A stretch of 64,000 nt of DNA from Gracilariopsis chorda (lineage: Eukaryota > Rhodophyta > Florideophyceae > Gracilariales > Gracilariaceae). Positions within the stretch are counted from its first letter, which is position 1, and each line of letters begins with the position of its first letter. The notes below the pieces were generated by a model. The model ran no database searches. It had not been told where the DNA came from and saw nothing but the letters and a program-made list of their open reading frames with translations. The stretch spans positions 108,077 to 172,076 of the forward strand of contig NBIV01000155.1 in the NCBI GenBank assembly GCA_003194525.1, written 5' to 3'. The position numbers were made by a program, and so were the translations under genes. Positions 8,756-19,371 of this stretch are shown here, one piece after another.

Positions 8756-10288
8756 TCACTTGCGCTTTTTTCGTCGTGGACTCCTCGAAGAAGAACTGTC
8801 TCTTGGGCTGTCTCTTGAGCTTGGGCCGCTCGAAATTGGGCTGTTAGAGCCGCCTCTTGAACTTGAGCTGCTATCACTAACCAGAAGGCCTGCGTCTCTC
8901 ATCAGCTTGCGTTGTTTCCTTACCTTCGCTTCTGCTTGTTTTCTTTTCTCCTTCTCTTCCCGCTCTTTCTTTTCTGCTTGTTTTCTTTTCTGCTCCTCTT
9001 CTACTCTCTTCTCCTTCTCTTCCCGCTCTTTCTTTTCTGCCTGTTTTCTCTTCTCCTTCTCTTCCCGCTCTTTGTTTTCTGCTTGTTTTCTCTTCTCCTT
9101 CTCTTCCCGCTCTTTCTTTTCTGCTTGTTTTCTTTTCTCCTTCTCTTCCCGCTCTTTGTTTTCTGCTTGTTTTCTTTTCTCCTTCTCTTCCCGCTCTTTC
9201 TTTTCTGCTTGTTTTCTTTTCTGCTCCTCTTCTACTCTTTTTTTCTCTGCTTCCTCTCGTTTCATGCGTTGTTCCCTGCCTTCTCTGTGCACTCTTGCAT
9301 CCGGACTTCCAGGTTGGATGCAATCCTTTGCCTTAAGTACTCCAATGGGCCCAAGATTCACTTCGTCTTCGCCTCGAAGAGGCTTTTCCATCCCCTCATA
9401 CTTTCCATTGCGAAGGTTTCCTTCGTGTACCGCGGGCTGCGGGTTCTTAGCACGAGCATCGTTATGTATCGTTATGTACTTGGGAATTTTTCTCTGTGCA
9501 TAAAGTTCCTGTTTCTCTACCATATCTCTGCGTCCATTTGTGCTGGTGTTTTCCACTACTACTTCTGGCGGCGTACGTTTAAGTGGAAACGTTATCTTGC
9601 TGCTTCCCGGTGATAAAAGTGCACGATCTTCGTTTGAGATCCTTTCGCCGACTGCAAAGTCGGCTCGTACCACAGAGTAGTCCGGATGTCCACGGCGAGG
9701 GGTTGGACTTTTCTCAGAATCTTCGCTTTGAGGTGGGGCATTGCTGGATGATGGCTGATGGGACATGAGGTAACGTTTGGTTGGAATCGCAATAGTAGCT
9801 TCCAAGGTGGCAACACGCCTGGTAGTGGGTTTGTCTTGTTCAGCTCGTTGGAAACGATACAAAAGGTGTTTCGCTTGTTCTTTGTTTCTGTTGCTTTCTG
9901 ACATGCCGCGCCAAATCAGAAGACCTTCCACCAAGTCGTACTCACCGTATTTAAAGCGGTCAATATCAAAGAGCTCTTCAACTGTGGCTGGTTGGAGATG
10001 TAGCGCTCCCAATTTTCGACGATCAAGTGCTGCGGCAGGCAACTCTTCTTGAAAGAGCGACTGTGAAGTGCTCTCCAGCGACGAGTTCTCACCTACTTCA
10101 GGCAATGAAGAGAGTGCGAGTGATGCTGGTTGCTGTATTGGTGCAGGCATCGAATCTTCCTCGGAGAACTGCATAGGTCGAAGAGGATAATGGAGCGAGA
10201 TTGTAAATGTACAGTTTGAGGGAGGCTTGCAAGCTAAATACGCTCCGCAATTTGCCTTGAAGGATGACGAAGCGGAGAACAGCCTCAC
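8756..10288 (-). CDS. Coiled-coil protein with Lys/Glu 14-residue repeats
   Basis: A 510-residue frame. Residues about 40..340 are non-repetitive and partly ordered, including an aromatic-rich stretch FDIDRFKYGEYDLVEGLLIW. A highly charged array follows: six units of the type KRKQAEKKEREEKE (42 nt each) with VEEEQ spacers, predicted as a long single alpha helix or coiled coil. The end is a Ser/Arg-rich tail (SSSSSRGGS, SPRRKKRK) that could serve as a nuclear signal. The duplicate at 54559..56154 keeps the frame, with seven units and an extra spacer. The likely start is the first Met or Met39 (MQFSEEDS). I recognise no family. A gene carried by a transposable element is possible. A clean open frame in both copies supports recent function. 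Confidence 0.6.
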   Translation of the reverse strand: MRLFSASSSFKANCGAYLACKPPSNCTFTISLHYPLRPMQFSEEDSMPAPIQQPASLALSSLPEVGENSSLESTSQSLFQEELPAAALDRRKLGALHLQPATVEELFDIDRFKYGEYDLVEGLLIWRGMSESNRNKEQAKHLLYRFQRAEQDKPTTRRVATLEATIAIPTKRYLMSHQPSSSNAPPQSEDSEKSPTPRRGHPDYSVVRADFAVGERISNEDRALLSPGSSKITFPLKRTPPEVVVENTSTNGRRDMVEKQELYAQRKIPKYITIHNDARAKNPQPAVHEGNLRNGKYEGMEKPLRGEDEVNLGPIGVLKAKDCIQPGSPDARVHREGREQRMKREEAEKKRVEEEQKRKQAEKKEREEKEKRKQAENKEREEKEKRKQAEKKEREEKEKRKQAENKEREEKEKRKQAEKKEREEKEKRVEEEQKRKQAEKKEREEKEKRKQAEAKVRKQRKLMRDAGLLVSDSSSSSRGGSNSPISSGPSSRDSPRDSSSSRSPRRKKRK

Positions 10289-11344
10289 GTTGCCAGTTGC
10301 AAATGTGCCGAAACGATGTCTCTATAATGTACCATATAGAGTCTATATGGTACAGTTTCAATCTACCTGAGATACGGCTGGCGACTTGTCATGGTCGGCT
10401 GAGCAGACCTCATAAACAGGACGCTGCATGGCCAAGTTTGCTTCCATACATGTCCGCATCTTAAACCTAAAATCCCAGTAAAAAAAGGTGTGTTTACCAC
10501 GAGTATCAGGACCATGGCGTTGTCAACACAGTGTCGTGCTGATGAGAAGAGAATGCCGCCGGAGCGTGCGGGAATGTGCCACTTTCCAAAACGTCCATCA
10601 GATTTCTAACAAATTCAAGGGCTGCTCCCTCCTGCTTACCTCACCCACACCCACATCGCTGATGTGATTTGGTGGTGGGCACAGACGCCTAGTTTCGGTC
10701 TATGCATCTCCGGTACAATTCAAACGTTATCTTGCAAACGAAAACGGCAGAAGGCGACAATACAAGTTCTTTTTTTGACCAGATGCTCCAAACAGTACCC
10801 ACAGTTACGCACATCAACCCTTTCACCACGCCGGAAAAGTGTAGCCGACAAACAAACAAGAAAGAGGCACTGAAAAAGCGTACGCCTTCACAAAATTCTC
10901 AGTTTCCTTGGCAATAGAATAAGGTTCTGTTGTTCACAGGAAATGCGCCCATCCTGGCAGCCCTTCTAATCATTTTCAGATGCAACTTGTGCTCTCTCAG
11001 TTGCGGAGCGTCATCGTCGCACACTATTTTTCTATCATTCAAGTCATGTTACACACTCACATTCCCCATTCAACCAATCGCTTCACAATCCACTGCGGTT
11101 GGCACAACAGCCACAGTACCTGCTGTTCATACTCACCCTTTTGCAGTATCCTGCAATCGTTCTCGTATATGTACCCATCATCTTCTGCATTCCACAACGC
11201 GTGAAACACGCTACGGTCTTCAGTCTCTTGTTCTTTCGCCCTCAGTATATATTGTAAAAGAATCGTTCGAGAGCATTGACAAGAACTAAACTCTGCCTTT
11301 GTTGTCCCTGTCCCGAAATCAGCACTTCATTTTTCTGCAGTCTT
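10289..11344. other. Region upstream of the coiled-coil gene, no clear gene
   Basis: It holds the 25-bp palindrome listed separately and, at 10942..10983, a 42-bp stretch that matches 30305..30346 with three mismatches. Several plus-strand frames of 60 to 120 codons exist but show no motif. I regard the rest as noncoding or decayed sequence. Confidence 0.35.
10329..10353. promoter_or_regulatory. Perfect 12-bp inverted repeat, 1-bp spacer, upstream of coiled-coil gene
   Basis: The arms are GTACCATATAGA and TCTATATGGTAC around a single G. The site is 40 bp upstream of the longest start of the coiled-coil ORF. It is identical in the duplicate copy (56195..56219). It could be a dimeric regulator site, a TATA-like element on both strands, or a terminator-like hairpin; the sequence alone does not decide. 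Confidence 0.4.
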
Positions 11345-11867
11345 TCAGCAGATGACACGTAGTTGCGTACAAGGCTTTTGAATATCGCCTGACATTACGC
11401 GAATTCTCTGCTTGCTCACTGCTACATACGCACTCAATTGAGCGTGCGTCACCCACGAGGGGCTGTCCGATATCCATGCTACTCTTAGCGTGCTACACAC
11501 CCAACGTGCTGTCGCAGGAGCTTCCCACGATGCAAGTGCCGCCAACGCTCGAGAGGCACGCACGTCACCCAATCTGTTGACTTGGAGGGGATGCGCGATG
11601 GCCATGCTTTGTTCAACAATGTACACACACACACACACCGTTCTGTGGTTTGAGCGTGATACGATGCACGTATCGTGCCCATTCTCTGCCACGCACCCCA
11701 CCACACGTTTGTGAGCTTGGAGAGGCTGCCTGATGCCTTTCCTTGTTCCAGCGTCCCAAACGCGAACCGTTCCGTCCGTTGAGCGTGGCACCTGGCACTA
11801 TATGAGTACTGTTTTCGCTCACTGTCGCGCAGGTCGCGCAAGGTATGTGACTGTCCGTAGAAATCAC
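11345..11867 (-). pseudogene. WD40-repeat protein fragment, second piece
   Basis: The minus strand reads STDGTVRVWDAGT, the closing strand of a WD40 blade, then HKRVVGCVA and a decayed next blade with a CA-microsatellite expansion (CACACACA at 11626..11638). Three overlapping minus frames each hold part of the signal, showing frameshifts. Together with 7861..8454 this is probably one broken WD40 gene or two members of one family. The duplicate copy (57325..57741) is broken similarly, with one extra CA unit. Confidence 0.5.
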
Positions 11868-12255
11868 AGCTAAGCGTGTTTCACGTTTAAAAGCAGTGAT
11901 CTGCTATCTAGCTCGCTTTACAGGCCCGAAACTAGTAAAGGGTTGTGGGCGCCATCACAAGACGGTGACGCAGGGGGCCAAAATAAATGACAAACTAGCC
12001 TAAAAAAGGGTGTTCCTCGTAGCTCGAAGCCCCAAAAAAATTAAACGACACGAACAAAAGATCAAACGAACAACCAATGCAGGGACCAAAAGCACTCAAC
12101 CTGCAACGATAACAACAAATACAAAAGGACAGCACAAGGCTCAATCCAAATGCAAACTTCTTGATACTTCTTGAAACGGCGCACGACCTAAGAATTATTT
12201 CAAGGGTCAGTAGGAGTCAGACTCCCAACTTACAATAATACACTCCGAATGTGAA
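11868..12255. other. AT-rich gap, no gene seen
   Basis: An A-rich stretch at about 11980..12140 on the plus strand, with no coding signal. Both duplicate copies are nearly identical here. Confidence 0.3.
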
Positions 12256-12522
12256 GTGATTTCTGCAGCCTACCGACTTCTGCACCAACCAGAAGCAGGT
12301 GCGTACAATCCTTACAGGGCTTCCAAAGAAGAGCTACTAACAGCGGGATATGCTTTCACTCTATACCCAATCTGGCCCTTTGCAAGAGACGTTGCACGGC
12401 ACGTCACCTGTGGACAGCTTCCTGTCAAGCACCTCCGTCCGGAAACCACCAAGTCTTTTGACCGTCACCGTTATCCGAGCAAAGCTCCGGTGGGGGCTCA
12501 CAGACGACAGAAGCGCCTTTGA
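12256..12522 (+). other. Unrecognised open frame, 88 codons
   Basis: The frame begins MISAAYRLLHQPEAGAY. In the duplicate (58130..58516) it is 128 codons, because copy 1 lacks three single bases within about 35 bp in homopolymer-like spots near 12515..12550. No domain is recognised, and the opposite strand carries a promoter-like region just beyond. It may be spurious. Confidence 0.2.
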
Positions 12523-12736
12523 ACATACTACCGTCTCCCATCCACGCCAGGGCGCTTCAACCGGTCTCAGCGACAGTACTGCTCCACCCCAAGTATGCAA
12601 AAAGCGGCAAGCGCCTCACTAAGTGCAGTTGAGATTTGATAGTTGATAGTAATAGTTGAGATAGTTGCGGGAGTGAGAACTTTGAGATGTAGTTCTTCTT
12701 GAGATGAGTCCAGACCGAAGTCCGGGACTCAACTCG

Positions 12737-12983
12737 CCCTTTTATAGAGTCAAAAGCATGCAAAACAACACAGATACGCATTACTACTTTCTACTTACTC
12801 ATTTGGGGTCTAGGTTACTCCATTGGCTTCTAGAAGCCTCTGGAGCTGCACACTAACCAATAGTAACTTAGCAACTGGTGCCTGCATCACCGAAATACAG
12901 TGATAATGCTGGGACAGCGAAGCTTAGAATGCTCCAGACACTGCTGTAGCACTCTACACGTTTGTTCCAGCAGTGCTGGAACA
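12737..12983 (-). promoter_or_regulatory. Promoter-like segment with TATA box and heat-shock-element-like palindromes
   Basis: On the minus strand the string TATAAAAGGG lies at 12746..12737, an excellent TATA box, followed by a CA and CT-rich leader. Upstream of it are the palindrome GCTTCTAGAAGC (12826..12837), which contains a TTCnnGAA core, and a perfect 10-bp inverted repeat with 1-bp spacer (12963..12983, arms TGTTCCAGCA). This arrangement resembles heat-shock promoters. No intact gene follows: the minus-strand frames downstream (12600..12361) are short and unrecognised. The copy at 58614..58862 keeps all elements. Confidence 0.45.
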
Positions 12984-13183
12984 TTCTACCAATTTCGCGA
13001 CCGACAAGGGTTACCAACGTCTTTAGTATACGCCGCGTTTCTCAATTACTCGAAGATATGACCCACGCCATCTCCCTCGACAAGCAACTGCGTGCGTATA
13101 TTGTCCCTGTTTTACTCACATTTCAAAGTGGCGCGCAAAGTACACATCACCGCCAATGTCTTCCACGACGCACTCACACGTGC

Positions 13184-13708
13184 TATAGGAGAATGACCAT
13201 TTGGCAGATGCAGTGGTGAGGTAACTATGAAGCTGGGCTGGCAGAGGTCAGAACATTGCTGGCCGAAATATTCCACGTGGCCAAGCTGGGTGCCTATGCA
13301 GGAGATACGAGGGGCCAGTTCGAGTGCAAGGCACTGTGGCCATATGTTTCATTATGTAGCTAATTTTATTTAATTTGTTAGGATAGTGTTCTGAGGTCAG
13401 AGCGCCTCGCCAGCCATATAGGCTGGCTCGAGTTCCGCCGATCTCTGAAGTGTAAAGACAAGCACCCTCACTGTCTTCTTGCCGCCATATGCAGCCAGTA
13501 AAACTCCAAAGGCCTCCAAGCCATCGCTACTATTCTCCAAACCTGTATTGACTTGAGAAAGCGCCCGCCCATTGCGCCTCGCTGCCACTTTTTGCCCGCG
13601 TCAATAATAGACCCAGTGGATTGTCATCCAAGTAACTGGCTCTCTGCCACTACTACCTTCTAGAAGACTACTATCCGAGTTGGCCAAACGGCGCAGTATT
13701 CTACTACA
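13184..13708 (+). repeat. 5' LTR of chromovirus (Ty3/gypsy) copy 1
   Basis: This 525-bp LTR begins at the position of TGTAGGAG (mutated to TATAGGAG here) and ends TTCTACTACA. It matches the 3' LTR at 29410..29935 with many differences, about 8% over a 140-bp stretch compared by eye, and the duplicate LTR at 59063..59587 with about 2%. The primer-binding site follows 2 bp after the LTR: TGG at 13711 with a downstream CCTGACC. The five bases before it (CGTGC) do not match those after the 3' LTR (GATAA). Confidence 0.88.
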
Positions 13709-13833
13709 ACTGGTTTCCTGACCTGTAAGCCAACAGGAACAGCTGTCTGGACCTTAAGGAAAGACGTTTACGCATAGGACTTCTATCATTGGGCTATTAT
13801 TCGACGCAACTGGCTCGAAAGCAACACCGACCG

Positions 13834-16017
13834 TATGGATAACCAACAACCAACCCAAGGAACGAAAGAAAACCAGGAATTCCGGGTGCAGCCGCACCTC
13901 TCGCAGTCACCATAACCCCATCGGCCGCCCAAATGGACAATAATAGTGACCGTAAGAGTACCCGCAGCCACTCCCATGGACGTTTTATAGACCCTGTGGA
14001 CTATCCTGAAAGGATAACCAGGTATTCGCCATTGGTCGCTCGCCTCCGCGAGAGGATGGATCAGCTCAATCTTCCGCAAGGCCGAAGGAATGATGCAGAA
14101 CAGCCTCGAGACTTAGCTGCTACCGTAACCACCCCCCATATGGTGGACGATGTCGCTGCTCTCCTATGGCCGCAACTCTGCTCTTGGTGCGAAAATCAAG
14201 TGGAGTAGTTCCTTAGAGACCAAACGGATAGAGTATTACGGGAGCGCCTCTCCTCTTTTGCAGACCAACTGGTTCCTCAGGTTGTGCAATCAGATGTCCT
14301 CGTGGAGTTCATTGCCACGACCATCCAAGGGGAAATCACCCGCCAGGCAGGCACATTTCACAGCCCTCGGGCTGTTTCTCAAATTTTACCATTAGATCTC
14401 CATCGTTCAACACACACCGGACCTCACGGAGCAGCTATAGAAGTAGCCCCGCGCCTGGGTACAGCACAGGAAGGCCCATTGGGTTATATACCGCCTGGAG
14501 AAGAGAAAATCCAGAGGCAAAGAGGCCGTGCGGGAGATAAGACCAATGGACAACACGGCGTTCAGTACGCCAACGAGTACCTCGAAGACGATGAAGAGCT
14601 CGCCCAAAAGAACCTCGTAGATACCGAGACCCATACGAAGAAGAGACGCAGCCAAAGGCGTAAGTCGAGAACGAACCATCGGAAGAGGCACCACTCGAAC
14701 TCGAGCGATGACCATTCGGACTCGTCGGACTTTTCCGATACCGATACGGATGAGGCGGATGTTCGGCGCCTCAAACCATTGGTCACGACTAATGAGCTTT
14801 TCCAGAAGGTCTTAGAGGTGAACACGTACCGTTTGATGGATCGGTCCATGCGATACAGCTCTTCGGTCGCCAAGAAGATTGCCAGGTGGGCGAAGAGAAT
14901 GCAACTGACCGTCCCGGGCAAGTTTTCTGGGAAGGCTCCCATTACAGTCCTTAGGTCCTTGAGCTGGTTCTAGGTGGCCTGTGACCAGAATGGAGTGCAT
15001 GAAGGAGCGGCGCTTTATTGCTTCCAGTTTTTTCTAAGTGGAAAAGCGAAGGACCAAGTGGTTGTCAAGATCTCCGGCTCGGCCAACCCCATTGATGCCC
15101 GCGATCGGGAGCTCTTAAGGACCTATCCAGAGGTTGTTCACTACCTGTTGGAAACGTATGCGACTGATGACCACATAATGGACGCCTATCAGGACGTAAT
15201 TGGATACCACCAGAGTTCCAGCATGTCCGAAACGGACTACGCCGACCAACTTTGGACTAGAGCGCGCAGGTGCGGGAATGTGTTCTCCGAGGGTCGGCTG
15301 AAGCGACATTTGATCGCGGGATTGCTCCCTGCGATACGGACTCATGTCCGAAACCACCACACTGCCCATCCGGACCTGACGTTTCGTCAACTGGTGACGT
15401 ATGCCGAAGGATACGGCAAGACCTATAGGACTTCCCGTCTAACGGGTGACGCGGATACTACGGGTCGCGCAAGACCCCTGACCAGAGGAGTGAAGGCCCA
15501 CATGGTAGAGTCCCCGTCGGAGTCGGACTCGGCCTTTGGACATTCAGACACCGCAGATGCTCTTGCGGTGAGCGTCTCCTCAGCTCCGTCAGGAGCACCA
15601 TCGACATTTTCGTCAGAAACGACCACCCAATCGGCCCCGGCGACACCCCGTTATTCTCCGATTGCCCCCAGGAAGGACGTCATTACGAAGTCCAATCAGG
15701 CGTGTTATATTTGTCTTTTTACGGCCCGGCCGTGTGACTGCATAAAGTATATGTCTGAGGACATCCGCAAGGGAATTATGGCGCGAAGGGAGGAGAACTA
15801 TCAGGTGCGCCAAGCCGAGGGTTACTTCCGTAGGAACTTCCCTTCGAGGACCACTAGAGCGCGAGGGAGCCCAAAGTATGCGACTCCCCTGACCACACCG
15901 GTGAAGCAACCTGAGGTCAACATGGTTGAAGACCCAAGGGATAGCGTCAAATACCTGGATGGACAAAGCGATCTTGCTGTCCCTATGCCGCAGGAAAACG
16001 ACCAGAGGGACGCATAG
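13834..16017 (+). pseudogene. gag: gag of chromovirus copy 1 (broken)
   Basis: The start is MDNQQPTQ as in copy 2. Copy 1 has lost bases in the A-run near 13868, shifting the frame, and has a TAG at 14206..14208 where copy 2 has CAG. Both copies share a TAG at 14971..14973 (60851..60853 in copy 2) inside the capsid region (ACDQNGVHEG follows immediately). Visible parts: a basic and acidic-rich N-terminal region with an RKSRTNHRKRHH stretch, the capsid-like central part with ALYCFQFFLSGKA, and a degenerate zinc knuckle starting CYIC near 15700. Gag forms the virus-like particle that packages element RNA. Confidence 0.8.
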
Positions 16018-16081
16018 AGGTGTGTCGTCCCTCTTACAACTGCCACCTCATACCATCGGACTCGCAGACCACAGGAGCTGA

Positions 16082-19000
16082 GAACAGAAAGAAACCAGAG
16101 GACGAAATGACAGGGGTCTCGAGTCGGGTGTATGCTGTGGATTAATGGGAAGACCTGGAGGACGCTGTTTGTGTCCTGACGAAGGATAACTACAAGGTAC
16201 AGGGAACCTTGGGACTACAGGCCAAAACCACAAGGACGTTTACGGCCGTATTGGATACTGGAGCAGGCCCCAATCTGGTACATCCGAAGGTCTTACCATT
16301 GGGCTGGGAAAGGATGATACAGGAAAAGAAGTCACCGAAGGTAACGGACGCATCACGTCGGCTGATGGAAACTCGCGGAATACTTCCGCTTTACGTCCAA
16401 TTGGGTCACCTGAAGGTTAAGACTTTGTTTGTTGTATGTCCAAACCTGGGAGCAGAAGGGATCCTAGGGACGAGCTTTATTGATATATATGTAAAGCCAA
16501 TCTATCCTGGCCAAAAGAGGGTCGCTTTCGATCGAGGACCACCATTGGCGATTGTGGGCTCGCGCCCTGGACCCGAGGCTGCCCAGCTAAGGTCAAGTTT
16601 CCCACGAGGACCGTGTCCAACAAGGTCAGATTGGCAAAAGCGATAGTCATACCGCCTATGACCCAGGTAGCCGCTGCAGCGGTATGCGAGTCCTCAGGTC
16701 TGGTTTTGTTGCAAAACCATCCCAAGTTGGTAATGAAACAACTTTCCCTCATGGCCAATGGAGTAATGAATGTGGTACCCAACTGGCCCTTTGCGGTAAC
16801 CATGAGCAACTTCCGTGACAAGCCTACAAGGCTACCCAAGGGTGCAGTGGTGGGGGTATCTATGCCTCCTCCAGTGGCCATTATGGAGATTGATGCGGAG
16901 AAGTTGCTTCCTGGGGGTGAACCACCGGCCAATTGGGAAAACGACGTCAACCATGGCGATGAATTTGAACCATATAGGAAACAAGTCATTGATCTCCTCA
17001 TGGACTTTGCTAGCATGTGGAGTGGAAAGCTGGGCGAGATCGATGCCACAAGGCATCGAATTGACCTTAAAGACGGAGCCACACCCCAATATCAGCATCC
17101 ATATCGGACTGGCGTAAAAGGACGAGAGGTGGTAGCCAAGGAGGTTGAAAAAATGAAGTCTGCTGGGGTCATTGAGCATGCACCATCCACTGAGGCCGAA
17201 TGGGCTAGCCCTTTTGTCCTAGACGCCAAGAAGGACGGGACCGTACGGTTTTGTACTGATTACCGCAAACTAAATGCGGTGACCAAGAGGGATACTTACC
17301 CTATCCTCTGTATGGACGACTGCTTAGATTCTCTTGGGGACGCGCAAATTCTCACCACGTTGGATGCCAATTGTGGGTATTGTCAGGTTCCCATGGACGA
17401 CAAGGCGAAGTCGCTGACTACCTTCACGACCCACGAGGGATTATTTCGATTTACACGGATGCCCTTTGGTCTTATGAATGCGCCAGCTACTTTCCAGTGG
17501 GCCATGGACATCATTTTGTCCAGGGTCAAATGGAAATTTGCCTTGGTGTACCTAGATGATGTGATCATCTTGTCCAGGTCCATTAGGGAACACTTGGCAC
17601 ATGTGAAGTCGGTCCTTAGGTTACTCCAGCAGGCTGGTGTCACGCTGAAATTGAAGAAGTGTTTCTTCTTCCAACCCTCCGTGGACTACCTTGGCCATGT
17701 GGTCCTGCCGGGTAAACTCCAGGTGGCCCAAGTTACAACAAAGGCCATATGGGAAGCACAACCCCCTAGGACCCATACGGAATTGCACTCCTTCCTTGGC
17801 CATTGTAATGTTTATCGTAGGTTTTTCCCAGGGTTCGCGAAAATTGCAGCACCTCTCAATGAGATGCTGAAGAAAGGGACCCCTTCGGAATTTGACGACC
17901 TCACGGACGAGCAGTAGGAGGCCTACCAGAACCTCAAGGCCCATTTGGTTAATCCGCTGGTCTTGGCGCTACCCAAGGCCAATAAACCGTATATCTTAGA
18001 TACGGACGCATCTGCGACCCAAGTGGGCTGTGCCCTTCTACAAGAGCAGGAGTCCCCTAAGGATTATCGCCCAAATGGCTACTGGAGTAGGTCCCTGACC
18101 AAGGCCGAAAGGAACTATAGCACCGCGGAAAACGAAGTTTTGGCCATCGTGTGGTCAGTGCTTTATCTTCGGCCTCATTTGGAAGGAACTCGCTTTACAA
18201 TTAGGACAGACCACCAGCCCTTCCGCTTGCTACTGAACATGACGGACGCATCCTCCCGTCTCATCAGATGGAGATTGCGCCTGGTCGAATTCGATTACGA
18301 AGTGACCTATAGGCCAGGGCTGAAACATCAGGCCGCAGATGCGCTGTCACGCATCCTGACCGATGGTACGGATCAAAATCCCCTGGAGAATGAGATTCCC
18401 ACCGTCTGGAACGGACCACAGTACACTGATGACGAAAGAGAGGAACCACCGGTGGCTGAGGTGAGAATGGCCGAATGGACGGACGGACATGGCGCAGCGA
18501 TTTTATGCGCCTTGGACTGGGAAAATCCACCGTTGGATATCCATATGGCCCAGTCGGAAAGCGGAGACATTACGCCAATATCCCTCGAGGAATTCCTTCA
18601 GGCCCAGAAAACGGACGAATACTGCGCCTAGATAGGAGAGAAAGTAGGAACCCCTGGGTCGCTGTTTGATTATGACCGCCGAGGTATATTATGTCGCAGG
18701 TCACCATTGGACGGGGCGATACAGCGGGTAGTGCCTAGGGCATTACGGGCACGCCTCCTATACCTCGCGCACTATCCGAGGTTGGCTGGCCATCCTGGAG
18801 GGACTAAGATGTATCAGACCCTGAGGAGATACTTTTACTGGCTCCTGATGGCCAATGATGTAATGGACACCGCAAGGACTTGTGCAGGATGCGCAAAGAT
18901 TCAAGGGAGAAGAGCGGTACATCCAGCAAAACTGAAGTTTTTCCAAGCAGCTGGGCCTTTGGAGTTCATTGCTATGGATGTCCTAGGGCCATTTCCGAAG

Positions 19001-19188
19001 TCGACCCACGGCAACCGATTTATATTGGTGATTACCGATCGGTTTACCAAGTTGACTAGAGCAATTCCGCTCAAATCAACAACCGCCATGGACGTCGCCA
19101 TGGCTTTCCTTGTCCATCGTATTTATCCCTATGGACTGCGCTCTATCTCCTTACGGACAATGGCTCTCAGTTTATATCCAAACAATTG
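16082..19188 (+). pseudogene. pol: pol of chromovirus copy 1, 5' part: protease, RT, RNase H, integrase start
   Basis: The protease active site LDTGAGP is at about 16250..16270; a TAA at 16143..16145 precedes it (CAA in copy 2). RT motifs are YRKLNAV (about 17260), MPFGLMNAPATF (17458..17493) and YLDDVI (about 17547..17564). RNase H shows ILDTDAS (about 17992), the ENEVLAIVWS segment, RTDHQPF (about 18208) and ADALSR. Integrase has an HHCC zinc region (about 18761..18895), the first Asp in FIAMDVLG, and the second in TDNGSQF (about 19152). In-frame TAGs are at 17915..17917 and 18629..18631, and a single-base deletion lies near 19136. The frame then stops at the Helitron junction. Confidence 0.88.
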
Positions 19189-19196
19189 GCTCCATT

Positions 19197-19211
19197 GCAT
19201 GCTTCGCACGC
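19197..19211 (-). terminator. 3' terminal hairpin of Helitron A
   Basis: A 15-bp near-palindrome (GCGTGCGAAGCATGC on the minus strand) about 8 bp from the element end. Helitrons carry such a hairpin as the signal that ends rolling-circle strand transfer. The perfect form is in Helitron B (50370..50384). Confidence 0.7.
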
Positions 19212-19371
19212 GTTAAGGAGTAAAAGAAGCATCAGAGTGAAAGGAGTATTTTGGTAGCGTGTTTTGGGTAGTTTGTTTGTAGAATGCAAGTGTTTTTTGG
19301 GGAGTGAGAAGGGAGAAGAAAAGAAAAATGAAAGAAAGAAGAAGAGGTTTACTTAAATCTATCAAGTTCGT

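Larger units (their letters stand above)
6127..18122 (+). repeat. Large direct segmental duplication, copy 1
   Basis: From the words CAAGGACTAGGGATTTTC at 6127 onward, this block matches the sequence starting at 51937, gene for gene and nearly base for base, as far as the window allows (18122 corresponds to 64000). Single-base differences are scattered, about 2% by eye. The largest indel noticed is 63 nt inside a coding repeat. The left edges differ completely outside the match. Copy 1 probably continues past 18122, but its partner is cut off by the window end. Confidence 0.93.

Noticed and set aside
8930-9250. CRISPR-like or satellite array
   Set aside because: The repeats are contiguous 42-bp coding units in frame, without unique spacers, inside an intact ORF.
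8760-9613. Long plus-strand Phe/Ser/Leu-rich open frames opposite the coiled-coil gene
   Set aside because: They are the complement of the Lys/Glu repeat array; the low-complexity reverse reading is an artefact, and the minus frame is longer and continues outside the array.
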